64,000 nucleotides of DNA from Larus michahellis (GCF_964199755.1 NC_133917.1:2921501-2985500); one strand, 5' to 3'; shown: positions 40,661 through 54,741, counted from the first letter of the stretch. Translations and numbers: made by a program. The notes: a model not told the origin generated them from the sequence alone.

Positions 40661-41445
40661 TTCATAGAACCATAGGGTGGGAAGGGCCCTCTGGAGATCA
40701 TCTCCTCCAACCCCCGGCCAGAGCAGGGTCACCCACAGCAGGTGGCACAGGAACACGTCCAGGCGGGGTTGGGATGTCTCCAGAGACGGAGATTCCCCCA
40801 CCTCTCTGGGCAGCCTGTGCCAGGGCTCCGACACCCCCACAGCAAAGAAGTTCCTCCTCATGTTTAGGTGGAACTTCCCATGCTCACGTTGGTGCCCGTT
40901 GTCCCTTGTCCTGTCCCCAGGCACCACTGAGAAGAGCCTGGCCCCATCCTCCTGACACCCCCCCTTTCAGTATTTAGAAGCGTTGATGAGGTCCCCCCTC
41001 AGCCGTCTTTTTTCCAGACTGAAGAGCCCCAAATCCCTCAGCCTTTCTCCATCAGAGAGATGCTCCAGTCCCCTCAGCATCTCGGTAGCCCTTTGCTGTC
41101 CCCTCTCCAGCAGTTCCCTGTCCCTCTTGACCCGGGGAGCCCAGAACTGGACCCAGCGCTCCAGGTGTGGCTTCCCCAGGGCAGAGCCGAGGGGGAGGAT
41201 GAACCTCCCTCCACCTGCTGGCCACACTCTTCTTGATGCCCCCCAGGATGCCATTGGCCTTCTTGGCCACCAGGGCCCATCGCTGGCTCGTGGTTATCCC
41301 GTCTTCCCCCAGGACTCCCAGGTCTCTCTCCACAGAGCTGCTCTCCAGCAGGTCACCCCCCAACCTGTCCCGCTGCGGGGGGGTTGTTCCTCCCCAGGGG
41401 CGGGACCCTACACTTGCCCTGGTTGAATTTCATAAGACAGGGAGA
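40661..41445 (-). mobile_element. CR1 LINE fragment (copy h)
   Basis: Starts at catagaaccatagggtggga and reads on the minus strand: [78 protein letters not shown]. 5'-truncated with several frame breaks. Same subfamily as copy c and in opposite orientation to it. Confidence 0.88.
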
Positions 41446-41780
41446 ACCGGGGGGGTTCTGGACTAGGCACCGGGGGTGGTGGGGGGGCGGCTTCGGCATC
41501 ACTTGAGTCCCCCCCTCCCCTGCAGGCCACGCTCCCGCTCTCCCCAGCCGGCTCCCGTGCAGCGCCGCGGTGGGTGCCCCCCACCCTCTGCACGTACACA
41601 CAGACACCCCCCCCGGCCCCCGCCAGGCCAGGGTGCATCCCCCGGCGCTGCCCACCTCCCCCCGCCAAGCCCTGCAGGCCATCACCACCCCCCCTCGCAA
41701 GTCAGCTTCCTGCAGCGCTTGGTGTGTGTCCCCCCCGCGCCACCCCCCACCGACACAACACGTCCCCGTCCTCACCACGG
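41446..41780. other. Short intergenic stretch downstream of PRPH
   Basis: C-rich on the plus strand. It lies just past the PRPH cleavage region and before CR1 copy h. Nothing else recognised. Confidence 0.5.
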
Positions 41781-41782
41781 CC

Positions 41783-41788
41783 TTTATT
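41783..41788 (-). terminator. PRPH: PRPH candidate poly(A) signal (AATAAA)
   Basis: Minus-strand AATAAA 575 nt past the PRPH stop. The 3'UTR (41780-42361) contains an AU-rich stretch (minus-strand TATTTATTTTTT at about 42135-42147) and TTTAATATTTATC near 42095-42107. Confidence 0.7.
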
Positions 41789-42361
41789 TGCTGCTGAAGC
41801 AGGATGGGGACAGAGGGGTCAGCCCCCAGAGGCCCCCCCCGCAGGGCCCTGCAGCCTTTCCTGCCCCCAGCCCCCCCTGAGGGCCCAAGGTTGGGGGGGG
41901 GGGGGGGGGGGGGCGGGGGGAAGATGGGGCCAAGGCAGGGCAGAGACCCCAGGAGGGGACAGCACCTGGGGACCACCGGTGCCCACAACCCCCGGGGGAC
42001 AGGCAGCATCGCCTCCATCGGTGGGAGGGGAGCCAGGACACCCTCCCCCACGCCCCCCCCCGCCAGCCATGGGGCCAGGACCAGCGCGGGAGACATTCGA
42101 TAAATATTAAATCTTACGGAGGTTCCGGTAGGGAGAAAAAATAAATAGGCACTAAAGAGCAATGGAGGAGGGGGACAAGGCACAGGGATGTCCCACAGCG
42201 TCCTGCCACGGTGCCGGCAGTGGGGGATGGGGGGGGCAGGCAGCCCCACACTCGGCTCCCCAGCCTGCGCCGGGGGCGGTCCCACAAAGCCCCCCCACCA
42301 CCACCTCACCAGTGGAGGAGGGGGGGAGGAGGGTGGGGGCCGGCCCAACAGGTCCCCTCTG

Positions 42362-45300
42362 TCACTTCCCTGGCTCCGCTCGCTCCTTGTGTGACTCTGT
42401 CACCACCTGCTGCGGGGGGGGGGGGAGAGGGGGGGAGAAGGTGGGGGTCAGCCCCACAGCGGGGACCTCCCCCGCTTGCAGCCCCCAACCCTCACCTGCC
42501 CGTCCCGCGTCTCAATGGTTTTGATGAGCACCATCCTCCGCACCGGGCTCTCCGCGGGCTGTGGCTCCAGCGCTGGGGCACAGAGAGGCCGTCAGCGCCC
42601 CCTCCCCCCCTGCCCCCCCCCGCCACGGGGTGGGCGGCTACAAGGCCACCCCGGGCAGGGGTACAGGGACCCACCTACACCCCCCATGGGGTGTCTGCCC
42701 CCAACCCCCAGCCCTGCCCCTCACCTGAGCTTCTCACGCTGAAGGAGGTGGCAGGGTGCAGGGGGACGGTGATCCTGGGGCAGGGTGGGGGGGGGAAGAG
42801 GGGGGTGAGGGGACTCCCAGGCACCGCTGGTGACCCTGACCCTTCCACACCATCGAGTCAGTGACCCCCCCACACCCCCCCACCGCGGTTGCCCTGCGCC
42901 AGGTTGCACTGGTGGGCTGCCAGGCAGGCGGCAGGAGCGGAGCCAGCGGCGGCTCCCCCGCCATCGCGCCGTCCCCCCCGCCATCGCGCCGTCCCCTGGC
43001 CTTGCCTTTATCTCAGCAGCAAGGAGCTCCCGTGGGAACTTTTTGTTTGCCCGGAGCTGCCTCCTCACAAGAAAACCCCGCAACAGCCGGGCTGACCCAA
43101 GGAGGGGGACTCGCTCCCCCAGCCGGACTCTGCACCCCGGCAGCGACAGGGACAGGAGGCTGCGGGTGCCAACCTCCCTTCGCAGGGCAGAGCGGCCTCA
43201 CCGGCTCTCCTCGCCCTCCAGCAGCTTGCGGTACGTGGCGATCTCGATGTCCAGGGCCATCTTGACGTTCAGCAGGTCCTGGTACTCGCGCAGGTGCCGC
43301 GCCATCTCCTCCTTCATCTGCTGGATCTCCTGTTCCAGCCGCCCCACCACATCCTGGTAGTTGCCGATCTCCTCCCCAAACTCGTCCTCCATCTCCCGCA
43401 TCTGCCGCTGCAGCGCCTCGTTCTGCAGGGGAAGACGGGGCCGCATGGGGCCAGAGGCCCTGGTGCCTGTGCTCCCCCCGCTGGGGACCACACCTCCCGG
43501 CTCTCACCATGCCCTTCAGCCCGTCCACCTCACAGGTGAGGCTCTGGATCTGCCGCCGCGACTCGTTCATCTCCTGCTTGGCCAGCCGCAGCGCCTCGTG
43601 GTTGCGGTTGGCCGCATCCGAGAGGTCGGCAAACTGCGGGGACCAGGGGGAGTCAGGGCTGGTCGGAGAGCCCCGGTCGCCCCACGTGCCCCCGCCCGGC
43701 TCCCCCAGCCCCCCCAGCCCTGGGTACCTTCGATTTGTACCACTCCTCGGCTTCCTGCAGGTTCTTCACGGCGATGCTCTCGTACTGGGTGCGGATCTCC
43801 CGCAGCGCGGCCGTCAGGTCTGGCTTGCAGACCTCCACCTCCACCGGCACCGCCGGCCTCGGGGCGCTCACCTCCAGGTCCCGCAGCTCCTGCGTGGGCC
43901 CACGAGCCGTCACATCACAGCACAAGGACCCAAACCGCTCCCCCCAGCACCCCCGACCCCAGGCTCCCCCCACCACCACACACCTCCTCATGCAGCTTCC
44001 TGAGGAAGCCGATCTCGTCCATCAGCAGCTCCACTTTGCGCTCCAGCTCCAGACGGGACAGCGTGGCATCGTCCACGTCCTGCGGGTAGAGACCAGGCCA
44101 AGCCGTGGGACAGCACTGAGGGGACACAGGCTCCCCCCCAGGGCAGTGCAGAGTGGGGAGCACCTAGTGCATGGGGCATCGCCGCTGGGGCCTTCGCACA
44201 CGTGGGCAGCTTAGCCCGGGGGCCACATGTAGGGCACGGGCATCACCAGCGCGCACAGCCCGGAGCGGGACGGGGAAACGGGCTCCCCCCCCCAGCCCCC
44301 TCACCTTGCGGAAAAGCACCAGGCTCTTCTCCGCATCCTCCCGCTTCTGCGTCTCGTCCTCCAGCCTGGGAACAGCAGGAGTGAGAAGGAAGAAGGGGAA
44401 CAGGGTGCAGCTCCGCCCCCCCCCCCAACTACCTCGTGTCTCCTGCTGCCTGGGACCCCCTGCCCTGACGCAGCCCCCCCCACATGCTGCAGGCAGACGG
44501 GGGTGGAGGAGAAGGAAGAGCCACTCCCCCCTCACAGCCCCCAAGGGCCTGGGCTGGCCCCAGCCCTGGAAAGGGGCAGCCCTGGGGTGTCCCTCTCCCT
44601 GCACAGCCAGGACAGGACCAGCCCCTCCCGCAGGACCCCCAGATCCTGGGGGACCCCACCCGGGCCACGTCACACCACCCCAGGGCTGTGGGGCCATGAC
44701 CCCACTGCAGCCCCCCAGGACCCTTCACTGGGACACCCACCTCTCCCGGGGGGGGTCCAGCCCTGCCCCGGCCCCATCTCCCCCCCCCAGTGCCCCACCC
44801 CGCCCAGTGCCCCGCCCAGTGCCCCGCCCTTCCGCAGAGCCCGGCTCTCCCAGTCCCCACCTCCCCAGCGCACGCCGCGCCCCCTCCCCACCGTCTCCGC
44901 TGCATCCCCCCGTCCCCATCCCGCCCCACTCCCTGCCCAGGACGCCCGGGGGCAGCTCCGGCTGCCTTCTCCAGCGCATCCCGCTGCATCCCACATCCCC
45001 ATCCCGGTGCATCCCCTGTTCCCCACTCCAACGCCCCCCCGGCGCATCCCCCAGTCCATCCCCTGTCCCCATCCCAATACGTGGCCGGTCCCTTTTCCGG
45101 TACATCCCCCGGTTCCCATCACTCCGGTATCCCCCCCCCTCCCGGTGCACTCCCCATCCCCACACCGCTGCATCCCCCGGTCCCCATCCCGGGGCATCCC
45201 TCATCCCGGTGCATCCCCCGCTCCCCACCCCGCTGCATCCTGCGGTGCACCCCCCCCTTCCCCATGCCTCCCCCCCCGCTGCATCCCCCGGGCCCAGCCG

Positions 45301-45674
45301 CCCACCCACCGCTGCCGCAGGGCCGCCAGGTCGGCGGCCAGCCCGTCCCGCTCCGCCAGGAGCCGGTCCCGGTCCCGGCCGAGGCGCTGCAGCCGCTCCC
45401 GCAGCCCCCGCAGCTCCCCCTGCACCAGCCCGGCGGTGCGGGGCGCGGCGGCAGCGGCGGCGCGGCCGAGGGCGGCTCGCAGGGCCCCGTTCTGCCGCTC
45501 CAGCGCCCGCACCCGCTCCAGGAAAGCGGCGAAACGATCGTTCAGCGCCGCCAGTTCCTCCCGCTCCGCGCCTCGGGCCGCCGCCGCCGCCGCCAGCAGC
45601 CCCGGAGCCGCGGTGAGGGGCGGCGGCGCCCCAAGAGCGCGGCGCGGGTGGGGAGCGCGGCCGCCGCGGCTCAT
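42362..45674 (-). CDS. PRPH: PRPH, peripherin-type type III intermediate filament (9 exons, 400 aa)
   Basis: Cytoskeletal intermediate filament of peripheral neurons. Coding exons, high to low: 45310-45674, 44305-44365, 43984-44079, 43728-43889, 43508-43633, 43202-43422, 42725-42774, 42496-42572, 42362-42406. The sizes 61, 96, 162, 126 and 221 are the type III exon signature. The rod begins with [16 protein letters not shown] (residues 44-59) and ends [12 protein letters not shown] near 344. Coil residues [20 protein letters not shown] and the tail [20 protein letters not shown] match peripherin better than GFAP, desmin or vimentin. Next to TUBA1C on the same strand, as in human. Odd: the head is only about 36 residues, Ala/Arg/Pro-rich, without the Ser/Tyr/Arg-rich sequence of about 95 residues in human; total 400 against 470. 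A TATA box 39 bp before the ATG limits any upstream extension. Confidence 0.9.
44960..45260. repeat. C-rich tandem repeat in PRPH intron 1
   Basis: Imperfect units of ccccatcccggtgcatcccc, about 20-40 bp apart, between exon 2 and exon 1. It resembles, but is not identical to, the 41-bp minisatellite at 39829. Non-coding. Confidence 0.6.
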
Positions 45675-45712
45675 GGCGATACCGGGGAGGTGGCGGCCGC
45701 CGGTACCGGCTG

Positions 45713-45718
45713 TTTATA
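45713..45718 (-). promoter_or_regulatory. PRPH: PRPH TATA box
   Basis: TATAAA on the minus strand, 39 bp upstream of the start codon. Transcription would begin only about 10-15 nt before the ATG, so the 5'UTR is very short. Confidence 0.65.
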
Positions 45719-46915
45719 GCGGGAGACGGATCCGCCCCGCCGGGGGGACCCAGGGGTGCGAGGGGAGGGGTCTCCCGGCCGGGGGGGGGGGGGGGGGGGG
45801 CGGGCCGGGGGTTGCGGGGAGGCGGGGAGAGTGGGCGGCAGTGGCCGGGGACCCCCGCCGGGATGCGGGGTGGGGACTGCAGGGTCCCGTCCCGCCCCCC
45901 CCGAGTGTGCGGGCAGAGGAGCCCGGCAGCACCGGGGCGGGGGGTGGGACTACGCGGGATGCAGACCCCCACAGGGGCGGCTGGGCAGCACCCACATGGC
46001 CGGGTCTCCCCCTGTCAGGAGAGGGGCTGGGGGACCCCGTGAGGTGCGGGGCAGTACCGAAGGTTACGGGGTCCCTCCTTAAGCAGCAGGGGGTGCAGCC
46101 CCCCCCCCACACTGGGATGCAGAGAGGGACTGGGGGGAGAGCCCCACCCTCAAGCCCTGCTGCAGGGCTCAGCGGAGCCCCCGCCTCAGCCGGGTCCCAT
46201 CCTGCCCGGGGCGCTCGGCCCCATGGAGCAGCCCATCCCACCCCCCCCAAGGCCCTGTGTTGTGTGTGTGTGTGTCCCCTTTCCTTTCTTAGGGACAGCC
46301 ATGACTCGGCTCTGCTGGAGCCGCCATGTGTGGGGGCAGCACCGGAGAATGGGCTCTGCCCCCCACCCCCCTCCCCGCACTTTGCCAGGCAGCGGGGGCG
46401 GCGCTTACGGGAAGGGGTCAGCCCAGAGGCTGCGGGGGGGGTGTCCTTCCCACTATCCAGGACACCCACCCCCCCCCCCCACCCCAAGCTCTGCAGAGCT
46501 CCGTGCCTGACACCGGGTACAGCCTGTCTGCACCAGCCATGCCCAGGGCCCGATCCTGCCCACGCAGCCAAGGCTGGAGGGGGCAGCTGCTGGGGCAGGG
46601 CACTGGGGGCTCCCCGCCTCCCTGGGGGCTGTTCCCAGGGGTCCTCACCCTACCTGGGGCCCCGCACATGTTACAGTGACCCCTGGGGACAACGGGGCGG
46701 GGAAAAGGAAACACATGGACCGTGCAAGCAGCCCAGCAGGGCACAGCCGGCTCCCAGCGCAGGAGCCAGCCCAGGGACCCCAGTCCCACCCAGGACCCCC
46801 CCAGCACGGCCAGGCAGCCAGCCCAGGCAGGACACCCCCCCACCTTGGGACATCCTCCCGGGTCACCACAAGGTGGATTGTGCTGGGACAATAAACGAGG
46901 CAAGAGTGGAAAGAG
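45719..46915. other. Intergenic: TUBA1C 3' end to PRPH promoter
   Basis: G/C-homopolymer-rich sequence with a short (TG)n run near 46258. It must hold upstream PRPH control sequences, but I recognised no specific motif. A plus-strand AATAAA (46890-46895) has no gene assigned to it. Confidence 0.4.
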
Positions 46916-46918
46916 CCA

Positions 46919-46924
46919 TTTTAA
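46919..46924 (-). terminator. TUBA1C: TUBA1C candidate poly(A) signal (ATTAAA)
   Basis: Minus-strand ATTAAA about 41 nt past the TUBA1C stop, implying a 3'UTR of only about 60 nt. Confidence 0.55.
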
Positions 46925-46964
46925 TGAAGAGCATCACAGTGTAACCGGCAGAAGAGACAAGGCA

Positions 46965-50242
<3,278 letters not shown>

Positions 50243-50299
50243 GGCCGCTCACTGCCCGAACCGTTACGGAGCCGCTGAGGAGGGAGGCGGGGGGACCCC

Positions 50300-50475
50300 G
50301 GCGGGGCCCCCCCGTGATATACCCCGGGGGCCGGGGCCTCCCGCGGGGCGGGGCCGAGGGGGGCGGGGCCGGGCTTTCCCCGCCCCTTCGGGCCACGCGT
50401 CCTCCCCCCCCGGCGGCCACGCCCCCGCCGCGGGCCACGCCTTCGCCACCCCGCCTCGATTCCCATTGGCCGGTT
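50300..50475 (-). promoter_or_regulatory. TUBA1C: TUBA1C promoter: TATA and CCAAT boxes
   Basis: Minus-strand TATATC at 50316-50321, 74 bp before the ATG, and CCAAT at 50465-50469. The surroundings are CpG-rich. A transcription start near 50290 is inferred. Confidence 0.6.
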
Positions 50476-50589
50476 CGAAAGTCGGCGAGGGTGCGTAGGC
50501 GGTGACGTCAGCGGAGTGGAATGTGGAGGGCGGGAGGCGGGGCGGGGGGGGGCAGGAGGCGGCGGAGGGGAACAGAAGGGGTCGGAGGG

Positions 50590-51080
50590 CATTGGGGCAG
50601 CGGGGAGGGGGCGCATTGGGGGGGCATCAGGGGCAGAGGGGCTGGGGGGCGTTAGGCGGGGGGGCATCAGGGGCGTTAGGGGCAGGGGGGCTGGGGGCCA
50701 TTAGGCGGGGGGGGCATTAAGGGCATCAGGGGCAGCGGGGATGGGGGACATTGCGCGGGGGGTCCATTAGGGGCAGGGGGGCTGGGGGCGTTAGGCGGGG
50801 GGGGCATCAGGGGCATTAGGGGCAGGGGGGCTGGGGGGCATTAGACAGGGGGGGCATCAGGGGCATTAGGGGCAGGGGGGATGGGGGGCGTTAGGCGGGG
50901 GGGGCGTCAGGGGCAGCGGGGCTGGGGGCATTAGGGGCAGAGGGGCTGGGGGCATTAGACGGGGGGTCATTAGGGGCAGCGGGGCTTGGGGGCACTGAGG
51001 GGGGGAGCATTAGGGGCAGAGGCGCTGGGGGGCGTTAGGCGGGGGATGTCATTAGGGGCAGCAGGGCTGGGGGGCGTTGG
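50590..51080. repeat. G-rich minisatellite, 49-50-bp units, behind the TUBA1C promoter
   Basis: Units of gctgggggcattaggcgggg then ggcatcaggggcattagggg; starts at about 50642, 50691, 50741, 50782, 50831 and 50881. One unit is about 41 bp. Non-coding. The stretch 51080-51830 after it is G/C-rich without a recognisable gene. Confidence 0.8.
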
Positions 51081-51834
51081 GGGGTATTAGGGTTGGGGGG
51101 CTCAGCCCTGGGCAGGGGGTGTCTCTGTACCTCCTGGCCAGAGCCCTAGACCCGAGTCCAGCTGTCCCCGTCCCCGTCCCCATCCTTGTCCCCGTCCGTC
51201 CCCATCCTTGTCCCCATCCCGTGGGAAGCCCCGCGGGCACCCGCCGCGCCGGCTCCTGTGCCCGGCCACCGCCCGTGTTCCCCCGCCAGCCCCTGGGGCG
51301 GGCGGCTCCTCGGGGTAACCCACCCAGGGGCAGTTCCTGTGGGGCAGGGTAGTGGTGGGGGGGGGTGGGGGTCACCCCACGCTCACTCCCCAGGGAGCAG
51401 CGCCCTGGGTGTCCCCCCCCGCGCCCCGGGCTGGGGTGAGCGCGTCGGGGTCACATTGCCAGGGCCAGAGACAGGTTTGGGGACAGCGTGGGGACACAGG
51501 CAGCCCCAGAGACCCCCACGCCAGGCTTCAAACCCCCACACCCGCACTGGGGTCACTCCCTTGGTGTGTGCCCCCCCGGCAAGGGGACCATGTCCCCTGC
51601 AGGGCCAGTCTGCAGAGAGCTGAGGGTGGAGGGTCCCGGACATCCCTGGGGGAGCAGCCGCGGCAATGTCCCCCCTGCCCCAGGCACAGCTGGGAGCAGC
51701 GCGTCCCTGTGGGGCCCCCGTGTCACCCCGTGCACCCTCGGGGTCCCCGTGCCCCCCAGTCCCAAGGCTGCGCCCGGCCCCCCACTGCAGAGCGCTGTGC
51801 ACAACGGCTGAGCCAGGGCCCCCTGGGCTCCCCC

Positions 51835-52125
51835 CGTGTCCCCCCACTCCCTGGACACCCCGGTGTCCCCCCAATCCCTGGGCATCTCCCATGTGCCCCC
51901 CACTCCCTGGACACCCTGGTGTCCCCCCAATCCCTGGGCATCTCTCATGTCCCCCCGCACTCGCTGGGCATCCCCCGTGTCCCCCACCACTCCCTGGACA
52001 CCTCGGTGTCCCCCCACTCCCTGGGCATCTCCCACGTCCTCCCCACTCCCTGGCCATCCGCCGTGTCCCCCCCACTCCCTGGGCACTCTGATGTCCCCCC
52101 CCTCCCTGGGCACATCCCCAGTGCT
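51835..52125. repeat. C-rich minisatellite, about 27-33-bp units
   Basis: Repeats of actccctgggcatctcccat then gtccccc with alternating ctggacaccccggtgtcccc variants. Non-coding; the open frames through it arise from the lack of stops. The sequence 52130-52980 is low-complexity and holds no recognised gene. Confidence 0.75.
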
Positions 52126-52989
52126 GGCACCCCCCTGGGGTCGGCGTGGCTGGTGCCCCTGCAACACGCGCTCCTTGAACCATCAGAGCCCCCCATGTCC
52201 CCCCCCCACCTTGGCTCCGGGGTCCTGCTGGGGGTCGGGGGATGCTTTGAGGGGAGCGGGCGGAGCGGGTGGGGGGGGGGGGGGTCCCCTGGCAGCGCGG
52301 TCCCTCCCACCTCGCCCCCGCCCCCGCCCTGCTCCTTTATCCCCGGCTTTGCCGCAATGCGGTGCCGCCCCGCCAGCGCCCAGCGCTGCTGCAGCCCCCT
52401 CCCCACGGACAGCATGGCCGCAGCCCCCCTGCACACCCCCCCCTCCTCCGGCTGCCTCCCCCGCACCCTGTCCTGCCCCCCGTGTCCGTCGTCCCCCCCC
52501 ACACTCCGTGTCCCCCCTCCCTGGGGCTGAGCCTCCCTATTGTTGTGGCTCCCGAAGTGCTGGGAGGGAGCGGGGGGGGGTGCGGGGGGGGGGGGGGGGC
52601 CACCCAGGCTGCAGGGACACACGGTGACACCCCCCCCGCTCCTTCCAGTGGAGTGGGGTCACCCCCTGCCCCCAGCACCGGGGATCGGAGGGTCCCCTCG
52701 CCCTGCCCTTCGGAGGGGGGGGCTGCGGGGTCAGGCACGGCCAGGGACGGGTGCCACCGCCTCCGCCGTCCCTCTCCGGCCCCCCAGTCCCCCCCCGAGC
52801 CAGTCGGGGGACGGCAGGGCCAGTCCCAGTGTCCCCTGCCGTACCAGGGCCTCATCCTGCACCCCGGCGAGGGGCAGCCCCCGCCCCCGAGCTGTCCCCT
52901 CTCCCTCCGTTTCAATGAACCCGTCACATCGATGGTGGCAGGGGACGGACGGACGGACGGAGCGGGCGCTTGCACGCCACATTCTGCAG

Positions 52990-53018
52990 GAAAAATAGGT
53001 TAAAAATAGCAGCAGCTG
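52990..53018. promoter_or_regulatory. Candidate element: paired MEF2-like sites plus E-box
   Basis: AAAAATAG occurs at 52991-52998 and 53002-53009 (the second as TTAAAAATAG, a consensus MEF2 match), followed by CAGCTG at 53013-53018. An AT-rich cluster like this stands out in very GC-rich surroundings. Function is inferred only. Confidence 0.35.
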
Positions 53019-53902
53019 GTGCCGGGGATGTTGCCCCCTCCCCGGGAGCCATGGCAGCCCCCGATGGGGCCGGGAGCCCCTGGCCCCCGGGGATGGATGC
53101 GTCCTGGCTGTTGGGGGTGGGGTCACCAGTGAGGGGACCCCAGAAAGGGCCCAAACCTTGGGGGGGGGGTGGGAAGGGGAAGCTGGAAACCTCGACCATG
53201 AGCCAGAGGCCAGGAAGTGGTCCCACACTGGCCTGCGCCGCCACTGGGGGCGGGGCGGGGGGGGAACGGGGGCACTGGCTCTCAGAGCCCCCTGAGATAC
53301 CCAGCCGGGATTGGGGGGGGCAACCATGGGCAGGGCTGGGGGTTCTGCGCAGCCAGGCGGGACCCCGGGGGGGGGCAACGGCCTGTCCCGCTCGGTGGTG
53401 CCTGGGCGGCGGAGATGGCGGGGGGGGGGTGGGGGGGGAGTGCAGCAACAGTCACCAGGAGCTGCTGCGTTGCTACCAACAGTCAACACAGCACAGGCGG
53501 ACTGGAAGGGCTGGGGGGGGGGGGGGCTGGGAGCCAAGGGGGGAAGCTGGGGGGGCAGCTGGGAGCTTGGCCAGATCCTCCCCCCCCCCCCCGGCCCCCC
53601 ACTGGCAGATACTGGGGCTGGACATGGGGGGGGGGGCGGGGCCGGGGCTGGTGACCCCCCCATGGCAGAATAGAGTGGGCCTGGGCATTGGGGGACCCCA
53701 GGGCCTGTGTACCCCCCCCACAGCACAGTGGGGTCAGGCACTGGGGGGGCCGCCCCCCCCCTCCCCCCCCCAGCACAGCAGGGCCAGGCAGCGGGGGGAC
53801 CCCAGCCTCATCCCCCGCCACAATCCGCCCCCCCCCCCCGGCCAGGCCCCGGGATGGATGTTGGGGAAGGGGAATGGGGGGGAGGGGGGGGGTCCCCAGC
53901 CC

Positions 53903-53958
53903 GTCTCCTAGCAACCGGTCTCCTAGCAACCCTGCCACCACGGCCGTTGCCTGGCAAC
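53903..53958. promoter_or_regulatory. Candidate RFX X-box cluster
   Basis: Two direct copies of gtctcctagcaacc (53903-53916 and 53918-53931) are followed by the palindrome GTTGCCTGGCAAC at 53946-53958. These match RFX half-sites and a full X-box. It lies about 3.7 kb beyond the TUBA1C start and 2.2 kb before the TUBA1A start. Confidence 0.5.
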
Positions 53959-54689
53959 GGCTGGCGCTGGGACGAGTGGCCTTCCATACCTAACGAGATG
54001 GGAAGGGGCTGGGGGGGGGGGGCAACACCCAGGGGGGGCCCCCCCAACACCCAGGGCCCCTTGCCCCACACCCTGCATCGTCCGCGGGGGCCGAGCCACC
54101 CACCACCCCTCGGGACACCCCATGGCTCAGGGGACAGGATGGGCAGTGACCCCCCCCCCTCAGCGTGGAGATGGGTCCCCGAGGTGGGGGGCTGCTGTGA
54201 GCCCCACACACCCCAGACCCCGGCGACACCCCTGGGGACACCCTGGGGACACCCTGCCAGGCTCCACAACGGTGCTGTGGGGCTGGCGGGGAGACAAAGG
54301 CAGGAGAAGTTTTCCGCGTAAGGACAGACCTGGCGTGGGGCTGGGGGCTGGGGGCTGAGCCGTTTTGGGGCCGGTGGCCCCCTAGACACCCGTTGGCAAC
54401 AGGGACCAGCCTGGCGGGAGCCGAATCTGCCGCTTGGCGCAGCCGGGGCTGCCCGGCCCTTTGTTCTGGCAGGCAGTGCCCAAATCCCAGCCCCTCTTTG
54501 TCTGCAGCCCGGTGGCCCCGAGGGAGCTGAGCCCCGGCTCGTCCCCGCGCCCCCGCCCCCCCCCCCCCGTCACTCCAGCAGCACCCCAAAAATACCGGGC
54601 TGGCAGAGCATGGGGCTGGCGGCAGGGATGTGGGGCTGGCGGCAAGGGACGTGGGGCTGGCGGTGGGGACGTGGGAACCCGGAGCTGCC

Positions 54690-54741
54690 TAGAAATCTGC
54701 ATAATGTGGGAAATGCTGAGAAAAATGTGATTTCTCAGCAG
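54690..54741. promoter_or_regulatory. AT-rich island with a perfect 10-bp inverted repeat
   Basis: TGCTGAGAAA (54714-54723) and its exact complement TTTCTCAGCA (54731-54740) flank a 7-base spacer. The outer TGCTGA/TCAGCA halves resemble large-Maf recognition half-sites. It could instead form a small RNA hairpin. The surrounding 50 bp are AT-rich in a GC-rich region. Confidence 0.35.
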
